From assembly GCA_023665185.1 (NCBI GenBank), contig JAMPEL010000012.1, positions 1-64,000 of the forward strand: a stretch of DNA of 64,000 nt, read 5' to 3'. Both the position numbers and the translations under genes were made by a program. How positions within the stretch are numbered: position 1 is the stretch's first letter; every line of letters starts with the position of its first letter. This DNA is from Roseburia sp. GTDB lineage: Bacteria > Bacteroidota > Bacteroidia > Bacteroidales > Bacteroidaceae. Under the pieces are notes generated by a model. The model made no database searches and was not told the DNA's origin. It saw nothing but the letters and a program-made list of their open reading frames with translations. Of the stretch, positions 35,468 to 45,283 are shown piece after piece.

Positions 35468-36721
35468 ATGCAAAGCAGAGTATTAATATTAGCCGCCTTA
35501 ATATCTTTTCTCTCATCTGTCCGCGCGCAAGAAGCAGACGGATACAAGCGCAAGGCTGTCATGAAAGAAATCAATTCAAACATAAAGTCTGAGAATTATC
35601 AGAAGGCAGACGAGCTGGTAAGAAATGCCATAGAAAAATATGAGGAAGCTAAAACAGATGCTGAGTATTATAATCTGGAAGTAAACATACAATATCAGCT
35701 GACACTTGCCGAAAACAGAAAGATGTATCTGAAATCCAATCCTGACACCACAAAATATTTCGGACACATCCTCAACATGTATCGGTACGGAATGCAATGC
35801 GACAGCTTAGACGCACTGCCAAATGAAAAAGGGGACGTCAAATATTCATACAGGGACAACATCTCCTCAAAGATGAAATCCCTCAGAAACAATCTTTGCA
35901 GTGCCGGCAAATACCACTACAAGAAAAAGAATTACAAAGAAGCATACGATTTTCTTGACATGTATATGAGCACAGCTCATTCTCCCCTTGTCAAAGAATC
36001 CAAGAACAATCAGAACACAGCAACTTCCAATAGCGACAGTGTCAAGTTGTCACAATTGGCTGTTCTGTCCGCATATGCTTCAAAACGATTTGACAAGGCA
36101 ATAAAATACATATCCACAGCCCTGCTTGATTCCGGGATGCGCGCACAGATATACGAAGTGGGAAGTACTGCCTATAGCGAACTTGGAGACACCGTCAAGA
36201 TGATTGACATGCTGTCCAAAGGATTCACGCATTATCCGAAGAAAGAATATTTCTACACTTTTCTCCTTAAATATTACAATGACAATGCCCAATATGGGAA
36301 AGCGATAGAGATAGCAAGAAAGGCAGTCCGATACAATCCGGAAAATCAGAAATGCTGGTATATAAAAGGAAAGATAGAGCGTTGTCTGAATATTCAAGAC
36401 TCTGCCATAGCGTCTTTCAGCCGCGCCATTGAGCTAAAGCCTGATGATGCGGAAACATATTCAAGTATCGGCAACATATACATGGAACAAGCGAACAACA
36501 AATACAAGAGTCTGAATATCCCGATAAGCAATCCGCATTATGCAGAAGCCAAACAAGAGATAAACTCGCTCTATAGTAAAGCAGAGGAATATTATGAGCA
36601 AGCCAGAAAGTATGACGAAAAGAACACGGAGCTATGGTTTCCATACTTGCGGGAAATATACTACAAGCTAAATAAAGGAAAGGAACTGAAGGCACTTGAA
36701 ATGTACGAGACTTCCAAATAG
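35468..36721 (+). CDS. Exported TPR-repeat protein
   Basis: A 417-residue protein with a signal peptide (MQSRVLILAALISFLSSVRA, cut before QE). It is rich in Lys and Tyr and is helical throughout; the clearest TPR units are near residues 275-345 (YGKAIEIARKAVRYNPENQK, then DSAIASFSRAIELKPDDAET). It is similar in build to the preceding TPR protein but is transcribed from its own promoter behind a terminator. The function is unknown. Confidence 0.8.
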   Translation: MQSRVLILAALISFLSSVRAQEADGYKRKAVMKEINSNIKSENYQKADELVRNAIEKYEEAKTDAEYYNLEVNIQYQLTLAENRKMYLKSNPDTTKYFGHILNMYRYGMQCDSLDALPNEKGDVKYSYRDNISSKMKSLRNNLCSAGKYHYKKKNYKEAYDFLDMYMSTAHSPLVKESKNNQNTATSNSDSVKLSQLAVLSAYASKRFDKAIKYISTALLDSGMRAQIYEVGSTAYSELGDTVKMIDMLSKGFTHYPKKEYFYTFLLKYYNDNAQYGKAIEIARKAVRYNPENQKCWYIKGKIERCLNIQDSAIASFSRAIELKPDDAETYSSIGNIYMEQANNKYKSLNIPISNPHYAEAKQEINSLYSKAEEYYEQARKYDEKNTELWFPYLREIYYKLNKGKELKALEMYETSK

Positions 36722-36750
36722 AGAATCATCATAAAATAAGATCCAACAAT

Positions 36751-36791
36751 AAAGCAGCCGACTATTCAATAAGGAATCAGTCGGCTGCTTT
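36751..36791 (+). terminator. Terminator between the TPR gene and panD
   Basis: A 13-bp perfect stem (AAAGCAGCCGACT and its inverse) with a 15-base loop, flanked by A and T residues. It may serve both converging units. Confidence 0.85.
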
Positions 36792-36886
36792 ACTTTCTAC
36801 ACCTATTATATTCTCCTAATACTATATATTCCGATTTTTGAGACTATCAACAAAGGGACTCCATTCTGCAAATTTGGTTTCCGGAA

Positions 36887-37240
36887 TTACCTCACCACTT
36901 TATTTGTCTCTGAATCGGGGAACACAACTTTGGGAGTAAATGTCTTGGCCTCCTCAAAGTCCATCAACGCATAGGATATGATGATGACAATGTCCCCAAC
37001 CTGAACCTTGCGTGCTGCCGCACCATTCAGACAAATACATCCGGAACCTCTTTCTCCCTTGATAATATATGTCTCAAAACGCTCACCGTTGTTATTGTCC
37101 ACAATCTGCACTTTCTCGCCTGCAATCAAGTTTGCGGCATCCATCAAGTCCTCGTCTATAGTTATGCTGCCCATATAGTTAAGATTAGCCTCCGTAACCT
37201 TCACACAATGCAGCTTAGACTTCATTACCTCTATCATCAT
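36887..37240 (-). CDS. panD: Aspartate 1-decarboxylase
   Basis: A pyruvoyl enzyme of 117 residues that makes beta-alanine for pantothenate. It is cut by itself at Gly24-Ser25 (NYMGSITID), where Ser25 becomes the pyruvoyl group. I place the start at 37240 because [20 protein letters not shown] aligns with the known beginning of the family; the longer frame from 37285 would run into panC. It lies 16 bp downstream of panC, so both substrates of pantothenate synthetase chemistry are under one transcript. Confidence 0.95.
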   Translation of the reverse strand: MMIEVMKSKLHCVKVTEANLNYMGSITIDEDLMDAANLIAGEKVQIVDNNNGERFETYIIKGERGSGCICLNGAAARKVQVGDIVIIISYALMDFEEAKTFTPKVVFPDSETNKVVR

Positions 37241-37256
37241 GAGCTTGCTGTAATTA

Positions 37257-38111
37257 TTATAACGCTTTATACTTGATATTGTCAATCAGACGAACCGGTA
37301 TCGCCCCACAGAATACAGTGATACATCCTACAATATAATCGGAATCTTCCCATGCAGAAAGGCTCTCCAAAGAATTGCCGTCCACAATCTCATAATACTG
37401 CACCTCAAGTCCGTCCACAGCATTAATGCAGTCTACAACCCATTGCTTTGTCTCAGAAAGGGTATGCGACTTGGCATATTCCACACTTTCAAAAAGAGTC
37501 TTCGATATATTGAGAGCTATATGTCTTTCATTCTCAGACAACAGCATATTCCGGCTGCTAAGAGCAAGTCCGTCCTTCTCGCGGACAATCGGACACGGAC
37601 ATATCTCCAGAGGATATTTCTTGTCGGCAACCATAGCCTTGATAACAGCCACTTGCTGGAAATCCTTCTCGCCAAAATATGCGCGATCAGGCTCTACAAA
37701 CAAAAATAATTTGCTTACAATTTGACAGACACCATTGAAATGTCCCGGACGGAAAGCACCTTCCATCACAGTGTCTGTCGGAGGATAGCTAAATGCACGC
37801 GTATCCGGCTCCGGATAAACTTCTTCCACAGACGGCGCAAATACAAGTGCCGCGCCCATAGCCTCAAGCAACTTGCAGTCGGCTTCAAGAGTACGGGGAT
37901 ACTTCTCCAAATCGTTTTTGTCATTAAATTGAGTAGGGTTGACAAAAACACTTACGACGGTAACGTCATTTTCCTTAACGCTTCTGCCTACGAGAGAAGC
38001 ATGTCCTTCGTGGAGCGCACCCATAGTAGGTACAAGTCCTACGGTTTTGTTGTCAGCTCTGAAAACTTTCAGTTTGTCTTTCAGTTCCTTAACTGTACTA
38101 ACGATTTCCAT
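37257..38111 (-). CDS. panC: Pantothenate synthetase
   Basis: A 284-residue ATP-dependent ligase joining pantoate and beta-alanine. [13 protein letters not shown] contains the HxGH nucleotide-binding motif, [16 protein letters not shown] is the central substrate region, and LSSRNMLLS is the KMSKS-like loop. The length is standard. It precedes panD in a panC-panD operon. Confidence 0.96.
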   Translation of the reverse strand: MEIVSTVKELKDKLKVFRADNKTVGLVPTMGALHEGHASLVGRSVKENDVTVVSVFVNPTQFNDKNDLEKYPRTLEADCKLLEAMGAALVFAPSVEEVYPEPDTRAFSYPPTDTVMEGAFRPGHFNGVCQIVSKLFLFVEPDRAYFGEKDFQQVAVIKAMVADKKYPLEICPCPIVREKDGLALSSRNMLLSENERHIALNISKTLFESVEYAKSHTLSETKQWVVDCINAVDGLEVQYYEIVDGNSLESLSAWEDSDYIVGCITVFCGAIPVRLIDNIKYKAL

Positions 38112-38365
38112 TTCTTTTTTACTTTTGAAACTTGCGATTAGTTTTCTTATCTTAGCTTCGTTCCTTCAATTTCAGAGTGCAAAGTAACGTATTATTTGGG
38201 AGACTATAAAACTTTTCAGTCAAAAAAAATCACCACTGACATCAATGTGCATTTCTATTTGAATTCTTCAAAAAGAACGCATTATATCACAACGCCGTGA
38301 AATTTTTTTTCGTAAATCTATGGAATTCATATTGTAATGGTATGTTTTAGATATTTATAGTGTTA

Positions 38366-40893
38366 CTAATTATTCTTCTTATAATTCTCTACTTGCTCCA
38401 GAACTTTTTGGAAGACCTCTTCATCCCATTGAGGAGGATAACCCTCTTTGTAAAGAAGATATGTAAGCTGGCTGGCAAGTTTGCTTTTTAGGTTGTCGTT
38501 ATTTAGCCAATCGGCATAAACTGCGGTATCATCAATCAGAGTCTTGATTTTCTTTGCCAACTCAATACAACACTCATCCGCATACTCAAAACCATGTTTG
38601 TCCCGCACCTCGACAAGTACATCGAAGAAAGCTTTCTCCTCGAAAGTGATACCCAAAACCTTGAATTTCTCGCTATCAGCTTTAAGCTCTTTCAGAATGT
38701 TCATCAGTTTGTTCGATAACCCATTGATTTTGTATGAAACAATGTCACATACATCATTCACCACATTCTGTGTCACTTCATTGGTGAATACCAACTTGTC
38801 CCTTGTATTATAGGCATCTATTGTATCTTCAAGCATTTTCTGGAAATGTTCAGCTTGTATCTTGTTTGTCTGGCTATATGCTCTGATTGCTTTGGCTACG
38901 AGTTTGCAGAGAATCTGGAACTTAGTGAATGGCATCTTTATATTTTCCACCTCTTTAGCAAATGAGTCGCTGAAAATATTTTCCTCAACACCTTCATTCA
39001 TTACTCGTTCCACACCACTTGCAAGAATTGCTTCCTGAACCATCTGTTCCACATGCCTGTTCATGCTTTCTGTGTCGTGATCCGTGGCAGTCATTTTGTT
39101 CACGTATGAGCAGATACCCATGAAGCATTGACTCCATGCCACCTCTTCTTCTGTCAGAATACCGGCAGGGTTACAGATATTGTAAGCAGAACGCAGGCGT
39201 TTGACATGTTCCTTGAAAAGTTTGAGAAAAGAAACCTCACCTTTTCGTTCCACACTGTTGGCAAGGATATATTCAGCCGCTTCCTGAATGAACTGAAGCC
39301 GGGCAAGGTCATTGTTCCCGAAAAAACGGTCAAATACCAGTCCTGCCAATCGCTCTTGCAAAAGTTGCAGTTCGTTCTGCAATACTTCATGTGCAACCTC
39401 CAAATCTTCCTGTGGCCCGGCTTCGCCACCATATTTTTTCATGGCTTTTTTCATCTCCTCGCGAATGCCTATGTAGTCGATAATAAAACCACACTCTTTT
39501 GTGCCGAATTTACGGTTTACACGCGAAATAGTCTGAATAAGCGTATGTTTAGATAGCGGTTTGTCATTATATAGCATCGTCAGGCAAGGCACATCGAATC
39601 CCGTAATCCACATATCTACATTGATAGAGATATGGAAATTCGATTTTTCCGATTTGAACTCAGAATCAAGGAATTTACGATGGTCTTTATCTCCAAGCAG
39701 ATTGTAAAGTTCCTTTTCGTCGTCCTTATCTCTGGTCATAACCATATTGACAAATGCGATGTCATTTAGCTTATTCTTTTCGTCCGCTGTCAATACAAGT
39801 TCATTCAATGCTTTCTTTTTCTCGAACCATTTGGGCTGCATCTCTCGCATGATTTTATACAACCTAAATGCTATCTTACGGTCTGCGCAAGTAATCATAG
39901 CCTTTTGCAAACGGTCTGTTGTTTCAGTCCGACACTTGTAATCTTCGATAATGTCTTTTGCAACACGGCGCAGGACATCTTCATCACCGATAATCACCTC
40001 CATGCTTGACATGGCGACCTTGCTCTTGGCAATATCCTCCGGCGTTGCACCCTCATCCGCACATAGACGATAATACTCTTCTACTTTCTCTGCCTGTTCT
40101 TTATTGAGAAACACACGAGCTAATCGAGGGTCATATTTAATTGGGACAGTGATGTCGTCATCCTCCGACTCCTTCATCGTATATTGGTCTACCACCTTCC
40201 CAAATACATATATAGTTTCGTCAATGGGAGTTCCGGTAAAACCTACGTATGTAGCATTCGGCAACGCATCCCGCAAGTATTTAGCAAATCCGTATGTAAT
40301 TTTCGCCCCTATCTTATCGACTTCTCCTTCGGTCTGTATAGATAGTTTCGATCCGATATTGTTCTGAGAACGATGAGCTTCATCACTTAGGCAAATGACA
40401 TTGGAGCGTTCTGTCAACAATCCTGTGGTTTCTGCAAATTTCTGGATAGTCGTGATATAGACACCTCCGGTTTTACGTGTGCTCATTTCTTCTGCAAGTT
40501 CTTTCCTTGTCTCAAAGACTTTCACTGCTTCGTCTTCAAGATACTGCTTCGAACGACAGAACAGTTTTCCGCTTTGTGTTTCCAAATCTTCCCGATCTAC
40601 TATGATGAGAATCGTAGGGCTACCCAGTTGCTTTCTGCATCGCAAAGCCAGTTGGCGCGCAAGGAACAGCATGGTATAAGTTTTCCCACACCCGGTGGCT
40701 CCGAAATATGTACCACCCTTACCATCACCTCCGACAGAACGCAAATGGTTCAGGATATGGTCTCGCAGCTTGCGCGTAGCAAAGAACTGAGGATAGCGGC
40801 ATACGATTTCAGTCGTGTCATCTTCTTTTGTCGGATCAGGGAAATAGACATAGTCCCGTAATATCTCTAATATGCGTTCCGGCGAAAGTGCTC
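38366..40893 (-). pseudogene. hsdR: Type I restriction endonuclease HsdR, N-terminus missing
   Basis: About 840 residues of a restriction subunit that is normally about 1000 or more. The reading frame enters from a junction near 40893 as GALSPERILEILRDYVYFPD without any start codon; a possible TTG at 40744 gives a 792-residue protein. Motor motifs are GATGCGKTYT (Walker A) and LSDEAHRSQ (DEAH box), and the C-terminal helical domain is complete. The N-terminal PD-(D/E)xK nuclease domain is missing, so DNA cutting is not expected. The sequence upstream belongs to a different gene (YhcG-like), which indicates a deletion. Confidence 0.85.
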
Positions 40894-41781
40894 CGCGAAT
40901 AGCACACCTATAGTGGGATTATCCGAAGGCTCTTTCATAAGGTCATCGAACATACGCACATACATGTCCAATTGTCCCACATCGGCATGTGTTACCTTAT
41001 GGGTCTTCAGTTCAAACAGAACAAACCTTTTCATTTTGAAATTGTAAAAAACCAAGTCAATGAAGAAATCATCGGTTTCCGTCACGATGTGTTTTTGTCT
41101 TTCTACAAAAGCAAATCCACGTCCTAACTCCATAATGAATTTCTCCAGATTGTCAATCAATGCCTGTTCCAAGTCACTCTCCGAGTACTTTGTGTCACGC
41201 TTGAAATTGAGGAACTCCGCCACCACCGGACTTTTTATGTACTCCTTCGGGTCATTCCCATTGAGGTTTTCAATCACAGGCAATACCTCGCCATCTCTTT
41301 TCGCTGCACATAGCCTGCCATAATATTGAATGGAGATGTTCCGGTCAAGCGTGCGGATACTCCACATTTCGCGGGAGGCCTCTTCTGCATACTACCGTCT
41401 GGCATCCGGATGCGGCACAGACATTATGCGCCGGAAGTGAGTCCATGTGAGATTTGGCACTCGCGAGTGCCAAATCAGCAAATCATTAAAATTCAAGTAG
41501 AACTGCCTATAATCCCGTAATCGCCGATCGGAGTAGTTTGTACCAAATTCGATTGACAACCGCTCCGCAATCAACTTAATCAACCGGGAGCCATATTGCG
41601 CACGGGCTTCTCCATGCTGTTCTTCCTCCACTATCCGCCGCCCGATATGCCAATAGGTAAGTACCGCGACCTGATTGACTGCCGCGTATGCTTGTTTCCG
41701 ATTTTGTTCTATGATTCCCCGAATGTCATCAATGAGTTTATCGGTTGTTATATCACAATGTTGCAACTTATTCTTTTCCAT
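40867..41781 (-). pseudogene. YhcG-like PD-(D/E)xK nuclease (DUF1016), amber codon and truncated end
   Basis: The first part (from 41781, MEKNKLQHCDITTDKLIDDI) is the DUF1016 N-terminal domain. It ends in WTHFRRIMSVPHPDARR and a TAG at 41394-41392. The frame continues without shift as YAEEASREMWSIRTLDRNIS into the C-terminal nuclease domain, with FFIDLVFYNF and VLFELKTHK as metal ligands. Homologues have Trp at the stop position (DARxWY), so a single TGG to TAG change explains it. The end (NPTIGVLFAEHFRRNAY) is not homologous to the family and shows fusion to hsdR sequence. Its start overlaps the hsdM stop by 14 bp. Confidence 0.85.
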
Positions 41782-42211
41782 ACCCTAAAACCTTAAAAGC
41801 GTTTACGAGTTCCGTTTCGTTTGCATCCCATCTTTTCTTCAACGCATCAAATTTATCACTCATCTCGGAAAGAGCAGTCTTATAGTCCATTTCCGTATCT
41901 CGATCTACAAACTCAATGTACCTGGAGGGTACGAGGGAATATCCTTTTTTTTGAATTTCATAATAATGCGCAGCATAGTATAATTCCGGCTCAGCATACT
42001 CAACAATATGTTCGGTTTGCCAGTTGAAATATATTCGACGCACACAGTCTATTTCCGTTTCCGAAAAGCGGACATATTTCTTCTCGTATATATTACTGTT
42101 CCAAGTCCGCAAGTCGATGAACAGAATCTCACCGGTACGGTCACGAAGTTGCCTTCCATGCCACGGCCCGCCTTTCTTGTTGTTGTTCAAAATCCAAAGA
42201 GTGACGGATAA
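41768..42211 (-). pseudogene. hsdM: Type I DNA methyltransferase HsdM, C-terminal fragment
   Basis: About 148 codons remain. They begin after a stop at 42214 with LSVTLWILNNNKKGG, which matches the LPxTLWFxNK region after the NPPF catalytic domain, and run through GEILFIDLRTWN and the HIVEYAEPELYYAAHYYEIQ tail to the natural stop. SAM-binding and catalytic motifs are lost. No hsdS specificity gene is seen. The fragment can make no working methylase. Confidence 0.8.
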
Positions 42212-42593
42212 TTACCGAATAGCAGTATGCAGACAATAAATACTGACATTATGTCACTTAAAGCAGAAAACGCGTTTTTAACATTTCCAGCTTAAACTGA
42301 GGCCGGATTGGCACTTGGTCCTCAAAGCCAAATCGATAAATTACTGATAATCAAGCAGATACTATTTTACAAAAAAGACGCGGTTTTTGATCAAAAACTA
42401 AGGGTTGAGCACAAAATAGGATGTATTGATTATCAGCGAGTTATGAGATCTCATTGTCAAAATCATCATTTTTCGGGTTCAAAATCCATTTTTGTTTTTC
42501 AGAGCACCGAAAAGCCGCTCATGGTCTTTTTGAGGGAACGACTTGGAAAAATGCCCAAATTTGACCCCAAAATAGGGCTTGGAAAATTTCGTT

Positions 42594-42619
42594 CACCTTG
42601 AAAATAAATTTTCAAGGTG
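42594..42619. repeat. Internal 26-bp palindrome of repeat copy C
   Basis: CACCTTGAAAAT and its exact inverse are separated by AA. In copy B the outer CCTTG/CAAGG pairing is kept (near 17971-17996), and copy A keeps the CACCTTG and GCGCCTTG words without the exact palindrome. Confidence 0.8.
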
Positions 42620-42780
42620 AAGCGAATAAAATTGGTGCGCCTTGAAATAAAATTTACTTCACCTTGTAATTTTAGATTTTAGCGGACTTTTTGGGGAATA
42701 AAGCCCAATCAGGCTTGAAATTGTTATCTTTTAGTCGGGCGAACTATTCTATTTTCTCATCCCGATTTTGAATCTCAAAA

Positions 42781-42848
42781 ACCTCCGTAGAATCGCCCAA
42801 ATGCAACCTCGGCGAGGCGAAGTTCATTTTGAGCGATTCTACGGAGGT
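42781..42848. repeat. Terminal hairpin of repeat copy C
   Basis: ACCTCCGTAGAATCGC (42781-42796) and its exact 16-base inverse (42833-42848) enclose 36 bases. The loop extends the stem (AAATG with CATTT) and contains a smaller hairpin CCTCGGCGAGG. It is the strongest hairpin in the window that is not a terminator. Confidence 0.85.
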
Positions 42849-42972
42849 CGAATTTTAACATCTCAAGAAAAGCATAAAGATATATAAATTTAGAATTTAA
42901 CAGCATTTTGTCAGCAAACAGAATAAAAGCAATTTCCTAAAAGCTCAAAGTATCACACTTTACGCATACGAT

Positions 42973-43740
42973 TCAGAGCACCGCAAACACCTGTGCCAAG
43001 TCACCGGCAGACGAGACAATAAAAGATATAGGGCTGGAATCATCCACAACATCCTGCATCCGCCCACAATTCTGCCATAGATTTCTCAACGAGGCGATTA
43101 CTCCCGCTTTCGATTCTCCCCACACAGGAATGAGCAGAGGCGCGCCACACAAAATAGCCTTTCCCGTCATGGTCACACGATACTGGCCCGTCTTTGGATG
43201 ACGGGATACGGCATAGAGTTTCTTGTCGGCAAGAAGCTCCATACAATGGGGGAATATAGATGCCGTGTGCATATCCTCCCCCACTCCAAGAATTATACAA
43301 TCGAATAAAGGAAGATTATCTAAGCTGCGGACTGACGCGCCAACCTCATTCTCATATCTGCCCGCCTCCACTTCCGGAACATTCTCGCCCCGTATCCGGT
43401 GAATATGCTCAGAAGGAATGCCAAGCGGCACAAACAGCAACTCGCGGGCATGGTGGTAATTGCTCTCCACACTGTCAGGAGGCACACATCGCTCATCAAC
43501 CCAGTAGAAACGGATTCGCATCCAGTCGATTTTCTCTGAATATTCTTCCGTCCACAATCGGAAAATGTCTTTTGCCGTCTCACCTCCGGAAAGGGCCAGA
43601 CAGAAAGGGTGGTCTCCGTCTTTTTCTGACATGTACAAGATGAGACACGAAGTAAGCTCGTGTACCGCCTCTTTTGAATTGGAATAAGAACTGAACATCA
43701 TACAGATAAACATTTTGGGATTTTGGAAATCATACGGCAT
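42973..43740 (-). CDS. pgl: 6-phosphogluconolactonase
   Basis: A sugar-phosphate lactonase of the NagB/Pgl fold that makes 6-phosphogluconate. LALSGGETAKDIF binds phosphate, FYWVDERCVP is the family marker and GVGEDMHTASIFPH is the active-site loop (Met in place of the usual Gly after the Asp). The 43740 start gives 255 residues; starts at 43713 or 43701 are possible because the first 14 residues are not family-like. It is 35 bp downstream of zwf, third gene of the oxidative pentose phosphate operon. Confidence 0.92.
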   Translation of the reverse strand: MPYDFQNPKMFICMMFSSYSNSKEAVHELTSCLILYMSEKDGDHPFCLALSGGETAKDIFRLWTEEYSEKIDWMRIRFYWVDERCVPPDSVESNYHHARELLFVPLGIPSEHIHRIRGENVPEVEAGRYENEVGASVRSLDNLPLFDCIILGVGEDMHTASIFPHCMELLADKKLYAVSRHPKTGQYRVTMTGKAILCGAPLLIPVWGESKAGVIASLRNLWQNCGRMQDVVDDSSPISFIVSSAGDLAQVFAVL

Positions 43741-43775
43741 TCAGTCCGTACTGTCGGAAAGAAGCCAAAACACAA

Positions 43776-45233
43776 CTAACACTCATGGCAAGCAGCGGTT
43801 TGCACACCAATTTTCTCACGCTCCGGCGGCCCGTCTTCTCCTTTATTGTAAGGATACAGCCCCACTCCGCCCATCTTTTTCCAATGCTCCGTTATCGGCT
43901 CCACAAACCGCCAGCTTGCCTCCAACGCGTCACTGCGCGCATAGAGTGTGGAATCGCCCGACATGGCATCCATGAGTAACCGCTCGTAAGCGTCCGGCAG
44001 GCGCACCCCATTGAGCGAATCATAATCAAATTTCATTGCCACCTGCCTGACTGTAAACCCGTTGCCCGGCTCTTTCAGTCCGAACATCAGCGTAATGCTC
44101 TCATCTGGCTGAATCCGAATCAGCAGCTTGTTGCATGAGTTTCCGGCACACTGCCCGGCAAACAAGCGGTGGGGAGTGGAACGGAAATTCACCACCACCT
44201 CCGATGTTTTCTCCGACATAGCCTTTCCTGTCACAAAATAGAAAGGCACTCCGCTCCATCTCCAATTGTCGATGAAGACTTTCATTGCAATGTATGTCTC
44301 CGTTTCCGACAAAGGATTCACATTGGGTTCGCCTCGATAACCTACATACTGCCCTCGCACAACGAAATCGTCAATCTCATGCGACGCATAAAGGCGAAGC
44401 GAGCGAAGTACCTTGCACACCTCATCGCGTATGGTCTCGGCATCGAAAGCCGAGGGAGGTTCCATTGCCACAAATCCCATTAGCTGCATAAGATGGTTCT
44501 GCACCATGTCTCTCAACGCACCGGAAGCATCGTAATATCCTCCGCGAGTCCCCACACCAAGCGACTCAGCGGCATGTATCTCTACGGAGTCAATATAGTT
44601 GCGGTTCCACAGCGGCTCGAATATTCCATTGGAAAAACGCAATGCCAGAATATTCTGCACGGTCTCCTTTCCCAGAAAATGGTCTATGCGGAAAATATCT
44701 TTCTCATCAAATATACGAAGAAGGTGCGCATTCAGCTTCTCAGCAGTAGACAGGCTTGTGCCAAACGGCTTCTCCACCACCATTCTGCGCCATCCGCCCG
44801 CACCCGGCACATTCATTCCTGCCAGACGGATACATTCCGATATGGTCTCATACATGAATGGAGGTGTGGCAAGATAAAAGACAATGTTATCCGGAAGCCC
44901 GACAGTTTTCTGCAAACGCTTCACCGTATCGCCCAACAATCCATACTGTTCTTTGTCTGTCGGGTCGATGGACACATAGTAGAGGTGGCCGGCAAAAGCC
45001 TCAAGTTGTCTATCGTCCACAGACTGTTCGGCCAATGCGGCACGTATATGTTCTGTCTGTTCGGCTCGGAAACTATGGTTGTCATACGGTGTGCGCCCGA
45101 CACCGAGAATACAAAAACGTGTCGGCAACATGCCGCGCAGATGGAGCTTGTAAAGCGAGGGCATAAGCTTGCGCCGCGTAAGGTCGCCCGAAGCTCCGAA
45201 AATGACAAACATCTGGTCTTTTGCTTGCTTCAT
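43776..45233 (-). CDS. zwf: Glucose-6-phosphate 1-dehydrogenase
   Basis: A 485-residue NADP-dependent dehydrogenase that begins the oxidative pentose phosphate pathway. FGASGDLTRRKL (12-23) is the dinucleotide motif, EKPFG lies at 154-158, and FRIDHFLGKE (181-190) holds the substrate-binding and catalytic residues including His185. The length is standard. It lies between gnd (50 bp upstream) and pgl, so the three enzymes of the branch are co-expressed. Confidence 0.96.
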   Translation of the reverse strand: MKQAKDQMFVIFGASGDLTRRKLMPSLYKLHLRGMLPTRFCILGVGRTPYDNHSFRAEQTEHIRAALAEQSVDDRQLEAFAGHLYYVSIDPTDKEQYGLLGDTVKRLQKTVGLPDNIVFYLATPPFMYETISECIRLAGMNVPGAGGWRRMVVEKPFGTSLSTAEKLNAHLLRIFDEKDIFRIDHFLGKETVQNILALRFSNGIFEPLWNRNYIDSVEIHAAESLGVGTRGGYYDASGALRDMVQNHLMQLMGFVAMEPPSAFDAETIRDEVCKVLRSLRLYASHEIDDFVVRGQYVGYRGEPNVNPLSETETYIAMKVFIDNWRWSGVPFYFVTGKAMSEKTSEVVVNFRSTPHRLFAGQCAGNSCNKLLIRIQPDESITLMFGLKEPGNGFTVRQVAMKFDYDSLNGVRLPDAYERLLMDAMSGDSTLYARSDALEASWRFVEPITEHWKKMGGVGLYPYNKGEDGPPEREKIGVQTAACHEC

Positions 45234-45283
45234 ATTCCTCTATTTCTGATTGGTCAAACATTCCTAAACTGTCAGGCAGCCGG

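Larger units (their letters stand above)
42340..42870 (+). repeat. Intergenic structured repeat, copy C (best preserved)
   Basis: The longest copy of the family. Blocks in order: TTTTCGGGTTCAAAATCCAT (near 42470), CTTTTTGAGG, GGAAAAATGCCC, the 26-bp palindrome at 42594-42619, GCGCCTTGAAATAAAATTT, CACCTTGTAATTTT, ATCTTTTAGTCGG, the hairpin 42781-42848 and TTTAACAT. It has the same orientation as copies A and B. It adjoins the broken restriction locus. Confidence 0.8.
42212..42972. other. Intergenic region with repeat copy C
   Basis: No gene is supported. The first 130 bases follow the truncated hsdM and hold nothing recognisable. Repeat copy C fills most of the rest, and the last 100 bases are AT-rich sequence up to the pgl stop. 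Confidence 0.7.
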
